Part shown: piece after piece, positions 37,546-46,614 of the stretch
How positions within the stretch are numbered: position 1 is the stretch's first letter
Layout of the letters: each line of letters begins with the position of its first letter
Assembly: GCF_902702915.1 (NCBI RefSeq)
Contig: NZ_LR738849.1
Coordinates: 2,115,001 to 2,179,000 of the forward strand
Length of the DNA: 64,000 nucleotides
Direction of reading: 5' to 3'
Source of the DNA: Desulfovibrio sp. 86
GTDB lineage: Bacteria; Desulfobacterota; Desulfovibrionia; Desulfovibrionales; Desulfovibrionaceae
Program-made: the position numbers and the translations under genes
The notes under the pieces: model-generated
Told to the model about the DNA's origin: nothing
Seen by the model: only the letters and a program-made list of their open reading frames with translations
Databases searched by the model: none

Positions 37546-38373
37546 TTATGCCAACTTTAAAATTTTTTTCAACATCTGCTTTACGGACGCTGGCACCAAC
37601 TGGCGGCACCCCTTTGGCAGCAAGCCCGCACAAGCCTGGTAAAGACGCGAACGCCAGTATTGGCGGGGAAAATACCCCTTGCGGATACGTTTGATTTCCG
37701 CATCATGGCATGTCCGGAATTTGGGACTATTGGAAAGCCCGCCCAAGGGAGCTTCGGCAATCAGGCAGTGCAGCTGCCAGGCTCTTTCGCCGTTGCCCCA
37801 GTGCCGACAAAAGAAATCATAATCGCCCAGAATTTTAAAAGAAGCATCAAAGGGGTGCGCCTTGAGAAATTTGCTGCTGGTAAAAACGCCAGCATGGTAG
37901 ATGGGGTTGTAATATGGTAGAACAGCAGCCATCTTATCGATATCGTTAGAGATAGAATGCAGCAGCTCTCTTTCCGCGCTGAGGATGGTAACCTGACCCA
38001 ATGCAAAATATTTATCATCGGGGCACTGTTCCAGCTGGGATATGACGGTCTGCATGGTTTCCGGGTACGCTAGGGTGTCGCCCGCTCCCAAAAAAAGAAT
38101 CCATCGGGCGCGCACGCTAGGAATAACCTTGAGCCAGGCGTCGTATATGCCGTCGTCGGGCGCCGAGGCCGCACGCAATAGGGGAAGTTGCGCCGCATAA
38201 CTGCGGGCAACGTCAAGCGTATGGTCTACGGACTCGCTGTCCTGTACCACGACCTCAATGACATCTTTGCAGCTCTGGGCTGCAATGGAACCCAGCGTAA
38301 GGGCCAACCCCTGCGCGGCGTTCCGGGTGGCGATAATAACGGCGACCATAGGAGAAACGGCATTTTGAGACAT
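37546..38373 (-). CDS. Glycosyltransferase, family 2
   Basis: A 275-residue family 2 enzyme. It shows VAVIIATRNAAQGLALTLGS, VVVQDSESVDHT (the nucleotide-binding turn), and WILFLGAGDTLAYPET, where the usual DxDD is reduced to GAGD, as in a known subgroup with this layout. The phrase APDDGIYDAWLKV is also typical of that subgroup. AAGGATTCTTC precedes the start. The gene is one of four consecutive family 2-like genes on the minus strand. Confidence 0.87.
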   Translation of the reverse strand: MSQNAVSPMVAVIIATRNAAQGLALTLGSIAAQSCKDVIEVVVQDSESVDHTLDVARSYAAQLPLLRAASAPDDGIYDAWLKVIPSVRARWILFLGAGDTLAYPETMQTVISQLEQCPDDKYFALGQVTILSAERELLHSISNDIDKMAAVLPYYNPIYHAGVFTSSKFLKAHPFDASFKILGDYDFFCRHWGNGERAWQLHCLIAEAPLGGLSNSPKFRTCHDAEIKRIRKGYFPRQYWRSRLYQACAGLLPKGCRQLVPASVKQMLKKILKLA

Positions 38374-38395
38374 GAAGAATCCTTAAAAAATTCTG

Positions 38396-39151
38396 TCAGA
38401 TAGTTTCATCAGCTTTGCCAAAAAGCCGCGCTATCTTTTGTTTTGCATGCGTCCATCTGAACCGCAACCGCGTCTTCAGGCTATTGCAGTGAGCGCGCAG
38501 TATTTTCCAGTCGTCAGCCCGGGTGCCGTCGGCATTGTATATCTCCCCTACAAAGCTGTAGTCTTTTTCGCGGGGTACGGGAAAAGGCCTTGAACTCCAT
38601 TCAAAACGACGAAAATCATCATGGACGCAAATGCCGTGTTTTTTCAGCAGCGGGTACACACACGAACCCAAAAACAGTTGATCCTGATTATACAGGTCAG
38701 CGGGGTTAAACTGCTCCGCGGCCTTATGCATATTGGGCAGAACGCCTGTGCGGCAGCCCCACATGCCGCCTAAAATAAGCATGTTGTGGCACGGATGATC
38801 GCGCATGATATGCCCCGCGCAGCCGCTTCGCTCCCACTCTTGCACGGCGGCAGCCTCGCGGCGGCTGAGCCTTGAGTCGGTATCCCGAATGATCACCCGC
38901 TCCACATCATCGCTGTCCAGGGCGAAAAAACGCCAGAACATGCTCTTCTGGTTACCTTCAGAGGGCATGATTTCCACTTCCGCACCAGCTGCGCGCAGCT
39001 GCTCGATGATATCCGGGGGCACGCTGGCCGCACAGTAAAAACGCGCCTGCCAGCCGGGGTAAAACTGCCCGACCTGAATTGCGTTGATAACCGCGCCCTG
39101 CGTGTACTTGGGGTCAGTGCCCCAAAGCGAATATGCGACAATTTTTTTCAC
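38396..39151 (-). CDS. Putative glycosyltransferase-like protein
   Basis: A 251-residue protein beginning IVAYSLWGTDPKYTQGAVIN, with IIRDTDSRLSRRE near residue 88 that looks like a metal-binding DxD (RDTDSR). This pattern resembles small GT-A-type transferases found in polysaccharide loci, but the family is not certain. The rest includes several histidine- and tryptophan-rich phrases (HIMRDHPCHNMLILGGMWG). The start is a GTG with GGTGAG upstream. Position between two family 2 glycosyltransferases supports a role in sugar transfer. Confidence 0.6.
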   Translation of the reverse strand: MKKIVAYSLWGTDPKYTQGAVINAIQVGQFYPGWQARFYCAASVPPDIIEQLRAAGAEVEIMPSEGNQKSMFWRFFALDSDDVERVIIRDTDSRLSRREAAAVQEWERSGCAGHIMRDHPCHNMLILGGMWGCRTGVLPNMHKAAEQFNPADLYNQDQLFLGSCVYPLLKKHGICVHDDFRRFEWSSRPFPVPREKDYSFVGEIYNADGTRADDWKILRAHCNSLKTRLRFRWTHAKQKIARLFGKADETI

Positions 39152-39168
39152 GTCTCACCAGACAGTTT

Positions 39169-40197
39169 TTACGTATGCAGCAGCTTTTTCCGCAGGCGGC
39201 AGGCAATTTCTTGCAGCAATAGCGCCAAGGCGCGTCTTCGCGTGCTGGAAGCCCACCCTCGGGCAAGCAACGGCAGCGCCAGAAGCAGCGCCTTAAATTT
39301 TGTCCGGCGGCAGAGCAATGCCCACCGGGACAGCAGTTCGCGCTCAAAAACGTCTGCAGCCACCCACCCCATCCGCATGTTGACGTTTTGCAGCTCCATC
39401 AACCAGGCAAGGCATGACGCCAGTTCCTTGGCGTTGGCGGCGCAACCGTGTGCGCAAACAAAGTGCAGGTCAGTCTCAGCCTGGCTGGGCGCTGCCGCCA
39501 TAAATTGCGTAAGAATGCGCTTTGCGACTTCTTTCCATTCCCTGCAGGCCAGATCGCCCATAACCGAAGTAAGGTTAGCCCCGTGCATACGGTAGCGCAG
39601 TACGCAGGCCCCCATGTTGTCCAGAGCCTTGGTCATCTGTAGGCCGATGATCCGCCACATGTCAAAGTCCTGGCTGAGCAGTAACGTCCTATCATACTGC
39701 AATTCCAGGGATTTCCAGGCTTCAGTCCGGTACATGACGGCGGGATGGGCCAGGGGCACAGCAAAAAGCAGCGTGGACAGAATGGCGTCGCGCCCTTTGG
39801 GCACCTCCCAGAGAGAAGATGATGTTTCATTAAAAATCTCCACCTCACCGCCGCAAACCACCAGTTCTGGGTGCGCGTCCATATAGGCCGCCTGCACCGC
39901 CAGGCGTTCGGGCACTGAGATGTCGTCGGCGTCCATACGGGCGATGTACTTTCCCCTGGCGAGGCTGAACCCGCGGTTGAGCGATTGCGAAAGCCCGAGA
40001 TCCTCCTCATTGCGCACGAGACGGATCCGCTTGTCCTGCTGGGCGGTCACCCATTCGTTTGACCCGTCGACAGAGGCGTTATCCATGACAATAAATTCAA
40101 AATCTTCAAACGATTGCGCAAGAACGGAGAATACCGCTTCCGGCAAAAAGGGCATGCCGTTACGGACAGACATGACGACAGAGATGTATGGAGTCAT
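39169..40197 (-). CDS. Glycosyltransferase, family 2
   Basis: A 342-residue family 2 enzyme: ISVVMSVRNGMPFLPEAVFS, VMDNASVDGSNEW, and the metal site ARMDADDISVPER. A later SQDFDMWRII segment corresponds to the catalytic ED region, here QD-F-D. The C-terminal 80 residues are basic with a hydrophobic stretch. It closely resembles the 35277-36335 gene in its first 120 residues. No clear ribosome site precedes the ATG at 40197. Confidence 0.9.
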   Translation of the reverse strand: MTPYISVVMSVRNGMPFLPEAVFSVLAQSFEDFEFIVMDNASVDGSNEWVTAQQDKRIRLVRNEEDLGLSQSLNRGFSLARGKYIARMDADDISVPERLAVQAAYMDAHPELVVCGGEVEIFNETSSSLWEVPKGRDAILSTLLFAVPLAHPAVMYRTEAWKSLELQYDRTLLLSQDFDMWRIIGLQMTKALDNMGACVLRYRMHGANLTSVMGDLACREWKEVAKRILTQFMAAAPSQAETDLHFVCAHGCAANAKELASCLAWLMELQNVNMRMGWVAADVFERELLSRWALLCRRTKFKALLLALPLLARGWASSTRRRALALLLQEIACRLRKKLLHT

Positions 40198-40252
40198 AGG
40201 CGGCTATCGTGGTTATAACGTTTGGAGCGCGTAGGCGCTGCGTGTACGGGCC

Positions 40253-41011
40253 TCAACACTTGGTGCAGAACAACCATGAAGAAGCCAGCTGCGCTATCTG
40301 CTGCTGCCCGTCCATAGTGTAGCCGCACCGCAATATAAGGTCTTCCAGCTCTTTCCGCGTTCTGGCCCACCCCCAAAACTGCTGGGGTTTTGCGCCGCGC
40401 AGATGCGCCAGCAGGTTGCAGCAGGTATCGTGCAGGTAATCCACATATTGCCGGACGGTATGCGGGGAATCTGCGGGATCAAGAATAGACGCGCTTATGA
40501 GTATCAGCCTGCCGCCAGGTGCAAGCCAGCTCTTCAGGGAAGACAGAAGTTTGACCAGAGTCTTGTTTGAGAGACAGTATTCAAATGCATTACAATAAAT
40601 GACATCAAATGTTGCCCCTTGCGGCAGACACTCCGGCACGAGGCCGATATGCAGCTGCTCTTCCGGCAACGATTGCGCGATCCACCGAAGGGGGGAGTCC
40701 GAAGAGTCATTGCAATGCATTTGTATATTGGGACGCATCTGCAGCAGGCAATGCTCCACAAAGCCTGACCCGCAGCCCACAGAAAGAATTTTGGGCGCGG
40801 CAACTGGCGGTATATGTGCGGCAATGGCCTGAGCGCACTGCCGCTTTATGGCTTGCCACGGTTCTGGCAAGGCATCGTAGCCTGCAAATTTGTTAAAAAA
40901 TGCATCATAAAACTTTTCATAAAAAACTTTGTCAGCCAAAGAAAAAAAAGAAAGGCTGGCAAAAGAATTAAACGGGATGCCGAACCACTCTGTCTGATAA
41001 AAACGGATCAT
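40253..41011 (-). CDS. Class I SAM-dependent methyltransferase
   Basis: A 252-residue protein with SAM-binding motif I ILSVGCGSGFVEHCL at about residue 74, an acidic CNDSSDSP segment, FDVIYCNAFEYCLS (motif II/III area) and WLAPGGRLILISA. It probably methylates a sugar or lipid-linked intermediate in the locus, but the substrate cannot be read from sequence. TTGGAGGAAAC just before the ATG is a good ribosome site. Upstream lies a 513-base gap with a decayed-looking frame. Confidence 0.85.
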   Translation of the reverse strand: MIRFYQTEWFGIPFNSFASLSFFSLADKVFYEKFYDAFFNKFAGYDALPEPWQAIKRQCAQAIAAHIPPVAAPKILSVGCGSGFVEHCLLQMRPNIQMHCNDSSDSPLRWIAQSLPEEQLHIGLVPECLPQGATFDVIYCNAFEYCLSNKTLVKLLSSLKSWLAPGGRLILISASILDPADSPHTVRQYVDYLHDTCCNLLAHLRGAKPQQFWGWARTRKELEDLILRCGYTMDGQQQIAQLASSWLFCTKC

Positions 41012-41524
41012 GTTTCCTCCAAACCAAAGAAGCCCCGGTTATACGCAGCAACCAGGGCTGGCCAGACATCAGCGCGTCGAGGGCCGGGGCATACGTATTC
41101 ACGACTCGCATCCAGTTTATTCCCAAAGGGACCCAGGCCCTACTCCGATCGACGAAGTTTACCAAACCCGTAGGTCAAATGGATGCGACGCGGTTGTATA
41201 ACCTACCCAACACAGTTTTATGGCATCACACAAGGCCCAAACTCATTCTGGCAAAAGCACGCACTGTTGCTTTTTACACGGTCGCTTTCTACTAGCGGCG
41301 CTACCCGTTTACCCCACAAATGTGAGGAACTTCTGATCTACACGCAACCATCTATCGCCCAATTTCCCCAAACGCGCTGAACTCACCCATGGCAAATAGT
41401 CCCGCGATGCACGACTGCAATTTGGGGCTGCTAATATTGTAAAAAGACATACAGAGTGAAATCTTAGATTCAGGTAAATGGCAGTCAGCCATCACGTAGC
41501 ATAAAATCACTACGAACTCAAAAA
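41012..41524. other. Gap, possibly a decayed gene
   Basis: No intact gene is seen. On the minus strand a frame of about 65 codons (41165 down to 40968, starting at a TTG) reads like coding sequence (VNFVDRSRAWVPLGINWMR) but is closed upstream by a stop and runs into the methyltransferase start. The rest, up to the next stop codon, shows nothing recognisable. Confidence 0.4.
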
Positions 41525-42436
41525 CTACCTTACCCATATCTGATTGTACACAGATGAATATGCTCCAGTATTGAAGAAATCAGAGTGTTTCTTTTCTTTT
41601 AACGTAAATCCGCATTCTTGCATAATTTTCTTTATACCATCAACCTGTTCCCCATAGGCATCGTTAGCTTCGATAAGACAGCTCTTAACAGACGGCATTT
41701 TAAAAATATCTTTCATACCAGCCAGCACAATATGTTCTATGCCGTCGACATCAATTTTTATATGATTTGGGCAAGGCATTCCTGTTGCTGCCAGTAGAGA
41801 ATCACCCGACAGCCCTAACAAACTATATGAGAGCTTACTTTCACATATTGGTTTTCCATCAAAACCTATTCCTGCGCCGAAAGTAGAGTCTGCGCCGCCG
41901 TGGGCGGTTTCCGTCATCAAAAAAGTGCTAAAGCCATTTGCTGATGACAAGGCCACAGGGACAATATGAACACTATCTTGTAATTCATTAAGGTAAATAT
42001 TTTTCCCAAGCAATTCCAGATTCAAGATAGACGGCTCGAAAGCAAAGACACTACACCCACGAATTTTAGCCGCATAACAGCTATATAAACCAACATTTGC
42101 ACCGATATCCCATAGACATGCCCCCTCCTGAAAGGAATCTAGCCAGTCGATGGTTTCAGGCTCTTTTGTCAAAAGCGTTTTGGCCCTGTAAAGAGTCAAA
42201 TAATTATCATAATGAAATTTTAAGTTCTCACTTCCACATGGGATGCTAAAGAAGTTTTTACTTATAAAATCCTGCATCTTGTCGGCCAACACTGCTTTTT
42301 CTTCCGCACACAAGGCATCAGACCAAGCAATAACATTTGGATTTTGCTGAAACATAATTTTGTACACACGCCAAAACTGAATTAATATTCTACCCAGCTT
42401 GGACTTATCCAACGCTTTCTTTATACTCTCTTTCAT
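41525..42436 (-). CDS. FkbM-family methyltransferase
   Basis: A 303-residue SAM-dependent methyltransferase of the FkbM type. Typical features are CLWDIGANVGLYSCYAAK (motif I), VFAFEPSILNLELLGKNI, HIVPVALSS and the late HIKIDVDGIEHIVLAGM block. Family members O-methylate sugars in polysaccharides and antibiotics. The ATG at 42436 is preferred to the one at 42463 because AGGAT lies upstream and it gives a lysine-rich helix start. The gene is visibly A+T-richer than the GT genes to its left, which suggests separate origin. Confidence 0.9.
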   Translation of the reverse strand: MKESIKKALDKSKLGRILIQFWRVYKIMFQQNPNVIAWSDALCAEEKAVLADKMQDFISKNFFSIPCGSENLKFHYDNYLTLYRAKTLLTKEPETIDWLDSFQEGACLWDIGANVGLYSCYAAKIRGCSVFAFEPSILNLELLGKNIYLNELQDSVHIVPVALSSANGFSTFLMTETAHGGADSTFGAGIGFDGKPICESKLSYSLLGLSGDSLLAATGMPCPNHIKIDVDGIEHIVLAGMKDIFKMPSVKSCLIEANDAYGEQVDGIKKIMQECGFTLKEKKHSDFFNTGAYSSVYNQIWVR

Positions 42437-42587
42437 AGCAACTATCCTAAAAAGGGGAATCATAAAACGTTAGTTAGAAGAATCGAACAGGCATGTTTGC
42501 CTTTCCAAATAGCTCAGGTTTGCATGAGTGAATGCAATTCCCTGGCGTTGCACATGACCACCCGGCACAAGTTTTCAGTCGGGCTGA

Positions 42588-43976
42588 TTAAGCCCGAGGC
42601 AGCCGCTGAAGCTCACGACAAAGATTCTCCACATTTTGCATAAATCTGTCTGCATAAGGGGAGGGCACATCCAGTGGAATCGTCACAATGCCGCGGCCAA
42701 CCTCCTCGGCCACGGGGCAGGTTCCCGGCGTATAGCCATAGGCGGTTATATCTGTAGCCCGGCAAACCACAGGATCCTGAAACCATATCCAGTTTGCCGG
42801 AAAAAACGCGTTGACGGCCCGCCACAAGCCTTTGTTTTCACGTAGCGGCCCGCAGGCGGCAGGCAGGCAGAAAGCAAAGCGAAGCGGCACAACCTCTTTG
42901 CCAATGTTCTGAAAGCCCGCAGGAATCATACCCCCGCAATTATTTCTGTAAAACACTTCGGAAATTTTTTTGAACCAATGGCACCGTTCATCCGCAACAA
43001 CAGGCCACTGCCGCAGGGCCTCAAGCCCAAGGGTTGTCAGAACTGTCGGCATCTTTGCCGGATAGGGGTAGTCGCCCTGCACAGCCCAGGGGGTGTAGTC
43101 CGCATCAAGGAAAGGGGAAGGGGCATCGCACCCGGCAAACAAGGCGGCAAAGTTGTGCCAACGGTAGCGGGCCGGAGTGAAATTATCGCGCTCCACACGC
43201 ACCTGTTCCAACAGTGCCTGCTGTTTTTCGCGCGGCAGGTGCGGCCAGCCCTGATACTCTGAAAAAATTCTTTCGTACAGATTTTCGTCTGTAGTGTAGA
43301 GCATTCCGCCAATAAGGGAATTTAAGGGTTTGGAGTGGTCTGTGGAAAAATAGGCGGCATCGCCCCATGCGCCAAGCGGCTTGCCCTGGTGTTTGCTTCC
43401 AAACGCAATCGCCACATCCTCAATAAGTTTGATATGATAGTGGGTTGCCAAAGCGCGCAACGAATCAATGGCGCAGGGAACGCCAAAGGTATGCTGAGCA
43501 ATAAGCGCCTTAGTTCGTGGGGTAATGGCAGCTTCCACTGATTCCGGGCTTGTGCCCAAGGTATGCCTGTCTATATCCACAAAACGGGGTGCCGCGCCGC
43601 AGCGCAGTATGGCGTTGAGCACCACGGAACAGGTAAAGCCTGTGACTAAGACCTCATCGCCGTCACGAAGACCATAATGCCGCAGCAGCGCATGCAGCGC
43701 CATTCGCGCAGAGGCCGTTGGCAATGCGTACCCGCCGCCGAGCGCTGCGCAAAAGGCCTGCGCATAGGCGCTGCCGCAACCGTCTTCCTCGCCTGCGGCA
43801 ACGCGTTTTTGCAAAACGGCAAGCCGGGCATCGTCCATGTCATGATGCGGCCTGATAAACGGGAAAAAAGGAGCACGCGACCACGGAAGACCATACGTCT
43901 TCACCCAGAACGTCACCTGATGCATCCTGGCGCGCCACTTACGCAAAAAAGATGTAAACTTTTTCAGCATATTCAT
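42588..43976 (-). CDS. DegT/DnrJ/EryC1/StrS-type aminotransferase
   Basis: A 462-residue PLP-dependent enzyme of the sugar aminotransferase family, longer than the usual 370-400 residues. Family signposts are GYALPTASARMALHALL, DEVLVTGFTCSVVLNAIL, FVDIDRHTLGTSPESVEAAI and KLIEDVAIAFGSKHQG (PLP aspartate). The PLP-binding lysine is in YFSTDHSKPLNSLIGGML. That context differs from the normal FHPxKxxTTGEGG, so it belongs to an unusual branch. The 40-residue N-terminus is basic and aromatic. The true start is uncertain (43988, 43976 or 43970). It may aminate a keto-sugar nucleotide or a related substrate. Confidence 0.8.
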   Translation of the reverse strand: MNMLKKFTSFLRKWRARMHQVTFWVKTYGLPWSRAPFFPFIRPHHDMDDARLAVLQKRVAAGEEDGCGSAYAQAFCAALGGGYALPTASARMALHALLRHYGLRDGDEVLVTGFTCSVVLNAILRCGAAPRFVDIDRHTLGTSPESVEAAITPRTKALIAQHTFGVPCAIDSLRALATHYHIKLIEDVAIAFGSKHQGKPLGAWGDAAYFSTDHSKPLNSLIGGMLYTTDENLYERIFSEYQGWPHLPREKQQALLEQVRVERDNFTPARYRWHNFAALFAGCDAPSPFLDADYTPWAVQGDYPYPAKMPTVLTTLGLEALRQWPVVADERCHWFKKISEVFYRNNCGGMIPAGFQNIGKEVVPLRFAFCLPAACGPLRENKGLWRAVNAFFPANWIWFQDPVVCRATDITAYGYTPGTCPVAEEVGRGIVTIPLDVPSPYADRFMQNVENLCRELQRLPRA

Positions 43977-43998
43977 AGGCTGGCACACGTTGTAATGG

Positions 43999-45828
43999 TT
44001 ATTGGCTTGTTAACATAGTCTTCCAGCGTGCCAAGCTGGCGTCCAGGCAAAAATAGTCTTCCGGCAAAGTACTGCGCGAGGACGTGGTTAATCCGTCAAG
44101 CAATTCCCCGGCGGATCGGGCATAACAGATGCCTTCAACCGTATCCAGGCAGCCCATTTCAAAATCGCCGTCGCTACCCGCCACAACCATCGGCAGCCCC
44201 ATGTAGGGCACAAGGAGCGTCACCGAGGTGCCAGCTGCCGCAAAAACCACAGTATCCTCTGTAAGGTAGGACTCAACAGGCTGGGTTACAACAGCCGGAG
44301 GATCGGTAAACAGTTCAGCAAGCATATGCTCAACGGGGAGATCTGGATGCGCCTTGATCTGCACGTTGTCAAACAACGACGAATGCCGCTCTTTCATTGC
44401 TGCGGCGAGCATTTCCAGCATACGTCGCGTTTCGCCTTCAAAGTATGAAGTGACGACCAGCAGTTTTCGGGATGGGGAAGCAACGGCATACCGCGCGGCT
44501 TTCGCCAGATAGAGAAACCGCGTTGCCTCTACAAGACCGAGGCGGTCATCCGGAAAACCGGAAGCACGCATTGCCTCAAGGCCCGCACGCCCATTGCAAA
44601 AGAAGACGTCGGGCATGGCGTTCGTAAAGTTTTTGTCCTGCCACATTTCAGGGGCGCAAAAAAAACGGAAGTCCGCTGGGCGAATAATGGAATGCTGCAC
44701 CGCAAAATTTTTTGAGCACCCCAATTTTCGCTGCTCCCGAAACAGCATGCGCTCCCACCATTGCAGCTCAGATGAGGTAAGCACACGTTCCTGAGGGCCA
44801 ACCAGTTTGCAAAATCGCTTGATGGCCTGCAAATGCAGCAGCATCCGCAGCAGATGCCACCCCGATGTGGATTCCTGCCACATGCCCTGCAGCAGGGAAA
44901 AGACGTTGAGCGCCGAATGCGGCCAGTTGAACGCTCCGGCAACGCGATTTCCCATAATGTTGCTGCGCCATGCCGACCGCAGCCAGAGTCCGAAGGCACG
45001 CAGGGCATCGCAGGGCGTAAGGCATTCCTCCAGAAAAGTCATGTCGGCATTGGGGGCATTGGCCGCAAAACGGTCGCGTGCGGCTATGTGCCCGGGGATA
45101 TTTTGCTCGCTGTCGGCATAGATGAAAAACCAGTGCTGCGGCGTTGCCGCGCTGTCAATAAGATCATGCGCAGCTTCCCAGTACTTGGAGCGGAATCGTC
45201 CATTCTGGGCGGCTTTCTGGTCGATATTGGGAAACCACGTACCCAGGATCATGCCCTTGCTGCGTTGCACAACAGGTTGCGTCGGAAATTGCGACCGAAC
45301 CTGCTTCCACCAGCCGTGTAGCTGCCTGGCCATTGACGCGCTCTTGCGCGCAAAGGCCATGACGCCGCATGACGGGCTGTCAGAGCCTTCCCTGCGGTTT
45401 GGCGAAGAAGGGGAATGTACAAATGCTATCTGCAGTGATTTGCAAATATCACTGATATGCCAGGCAATCGCATCGCAACCGCAAAGATGCACTTCATGGG
45501 GCTGAACTTTCTGGCAGTACAACTCAACAGCGCGAAGCTTGAAAATGGTAAATAACGCATCACCAAAGTATGCGGGGTGTCGCTCAAAAAGACTTGAATA
45601 TTCCCAGGCGGAAAATTGCGTCAATAAACGGAACTGCTCGGAAAGCGTTGTTCCATCAACGGCATGTCTACCAATTTCGCATATAAACTGCAAAAATTCT
45701 TGCCGGATAACAGGAAAATACTCCTGAACGAGTTTTTCGACGCATGGAACCGTATCGCTGAAGCTGTCCCACAGCAAAACATCTGCGGCATTTGCATGTT
45801 GAAGGTCTGCGGCTACACCAATACGCAT
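43999..45828 (-). CDS. Surface carbohydrate biosynthesis protein (TIGR04326-like)
   Basis: A 609-residue cytosolic protein of a type found in LPS and O-antigen loci (resembling TIGR04326). It has a first domain with HEVHLCGCDAIAWHISDI and a C-terminal GT-B-like part with LLVVTSYFEGETRRMLEML, QIKAHPDLPVEHML and VVFAAAGTSVTLLVPYMGLP, which recall nucleotide-sugar-binding transferases. The exact reaction is not established. GAGGG lies seven bases before the start, and the start overlaps the end of the acyltransferase gene by 16 bases, so the two are coupled. Confidence 0.65.
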   Translation of the reverse strand: MRIGVAADLQHANAADVLLWDSFSDTVPCVEKLVQEYFPVIRQEFLQFICEIGRHAVDGTTLSEQFRLLTQFSAWEYSSLFERHPAYFGDALFTIFKLRAVELYCQKVQPHEVHLCGCDAIAWHISDICKSLQIAFVHSPSSPNRREGSDSPSCGVMAFARKSASMARQLHGWWKQVRSQFPTQPVVQRSKGMILGTWFPNIDQKAAQNGRFRSKYWEAAHDLIDSAATPQHWFFIYADSEQNIPGHIAARDRFAANAPNADMTFLEECLTPCDALRAFGLWLRSAWRSNIMGNRVAGAFNWPHSALNVFSLLQGMWQESTSGWHLLRMLLHLQAIKRFCKLVGPQERVLTSSELQWWERMLFREQRKLGCSKNFAVQHSIIRPADFRFFCAPEMWQDKNFTNAMPDVFFCNGRAGLEAMRASGFPDDRLGLVEATRFLYLAKAARYAVASPSRKLLVVTSYFEGETRRMLEMLAAAMKERHSSLFDNVQIKAHPDLPVEHMLAELFTDPPAVVTQPVESYLTEDTVVFAAAGTSVTLLVPYMGLPMVVAGSDGDFEMGCLDTVEGICYARSAGELLDGLTTSSRSTLPEDYFCLDASLARWKTMLTSQ

Positions 45829-46484
45829 GTATTACCCTCGTTATCATTAAGAGGACGGAGCACCCTGGCGGGAACGCCAGCGGCCAATACATTGGGGGGA
45901 ATGTCGCGAGTCACCACCGAACCAGCGGCAACTACCGAGCCATCTCCAATTGTTACGCCTTTTAAAATAATGGATTGCATGCCGATCCAGCAGTTTTTCC
46001 CTATATGCACATCGGCGTCCTGTTCCATCCCCGGATTACATATCCGCCCTTCCGGCGGCCAGAGAGAATGAAAATCTGAATCAACAACCGTGCAGTTAGG
46101 CGCAAACATGGTATTTTCACCTATGTGGATAGTTCTGCTCCTGGCGGTAATGCTGATGGCATTCATTCCGACACCGTCGGCAATTTCAATTCTGGCAGTG
46201 GGCGCGAATGTCCGCAAGCGTGAGGGCCCATAAACGGTTGTTGCTGTGCAACGCACTGAATCTGAGACAAAAATAATGTTATTTCCAAGCGAGACGGTGG
46301 CGGGCAGGCAATCGAGGATAACCCTCCCACAACATTGCAATTTGCTGCCAAACGGAACCCGCGAGGCTATTGCCCAGAGTTTAAAAAATATTGTATTATA
46401 CTGTGTTGAAAAAAAGATATAAACATTCCTGCACATTTTCAGTGTATTAAACAACAAACTGATAAGTTTATTTTTCAAATTCAT
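45813..46484 (-). CDS. Hexapeptide-repeat acyltransferase
   Basis: A 223-residue left-handed beta-helix transferase. Hexapeptide repeats run from about residue 60 to 205, and the active-site loop carries CTVVDSDFHSLWPPEGR, where the histidine is the catalytic base in O-acetyltransferases of this group. VHIGKNCWIGMQSIILKGV and GSVVAAGSVVTRDIPPNVLA close the helix. It would transfer an acyl group, usually acetyl, to a sugar. GAGG lies six bases before the ATG at 46484. The N-terminal 40 residues are hydrophobic and A+T-rich at the DNA level. Confidence 0.88.
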   Translation of the reverse strand: MNLKNKLISLLFNTLKMCRNVYIFFSTQYNTIFFKLWAIASRVPFGSKLQCCGRVILDCLPATVSLGNNIIFVSDSVRCTATTVYGPSRLRTFAPTARIEIADGVGMNAISITARSRTIHIGENTMFAPNCTVVDSDFHSLWPPEGRICNPGMEQDADVHIGKNCWIGMQSIILKGVTIGDGSVVAAGSVVTRDIPPNVLAAGVPARVLRPLNDNEGNTCVLV

Positions 46485-46614
46485 ATGTTGCCTCATAGCT
46501 ATTTCGTGCTTAAAATTTAACTATTCAAATTCTGAGCATATCCAAATATACAATGGTATTATAATACATCCTGAGAAAGGCTGCGATCGCCATTATAAAA
46601 GGGAAAAACCAGAT

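Noticed and set aside
42588-43976. DegT-type enzyme lacking its PLP lysine
   Set aside because: The lysine is present in DHSKPLN at the aligned position; only its context is unusual.
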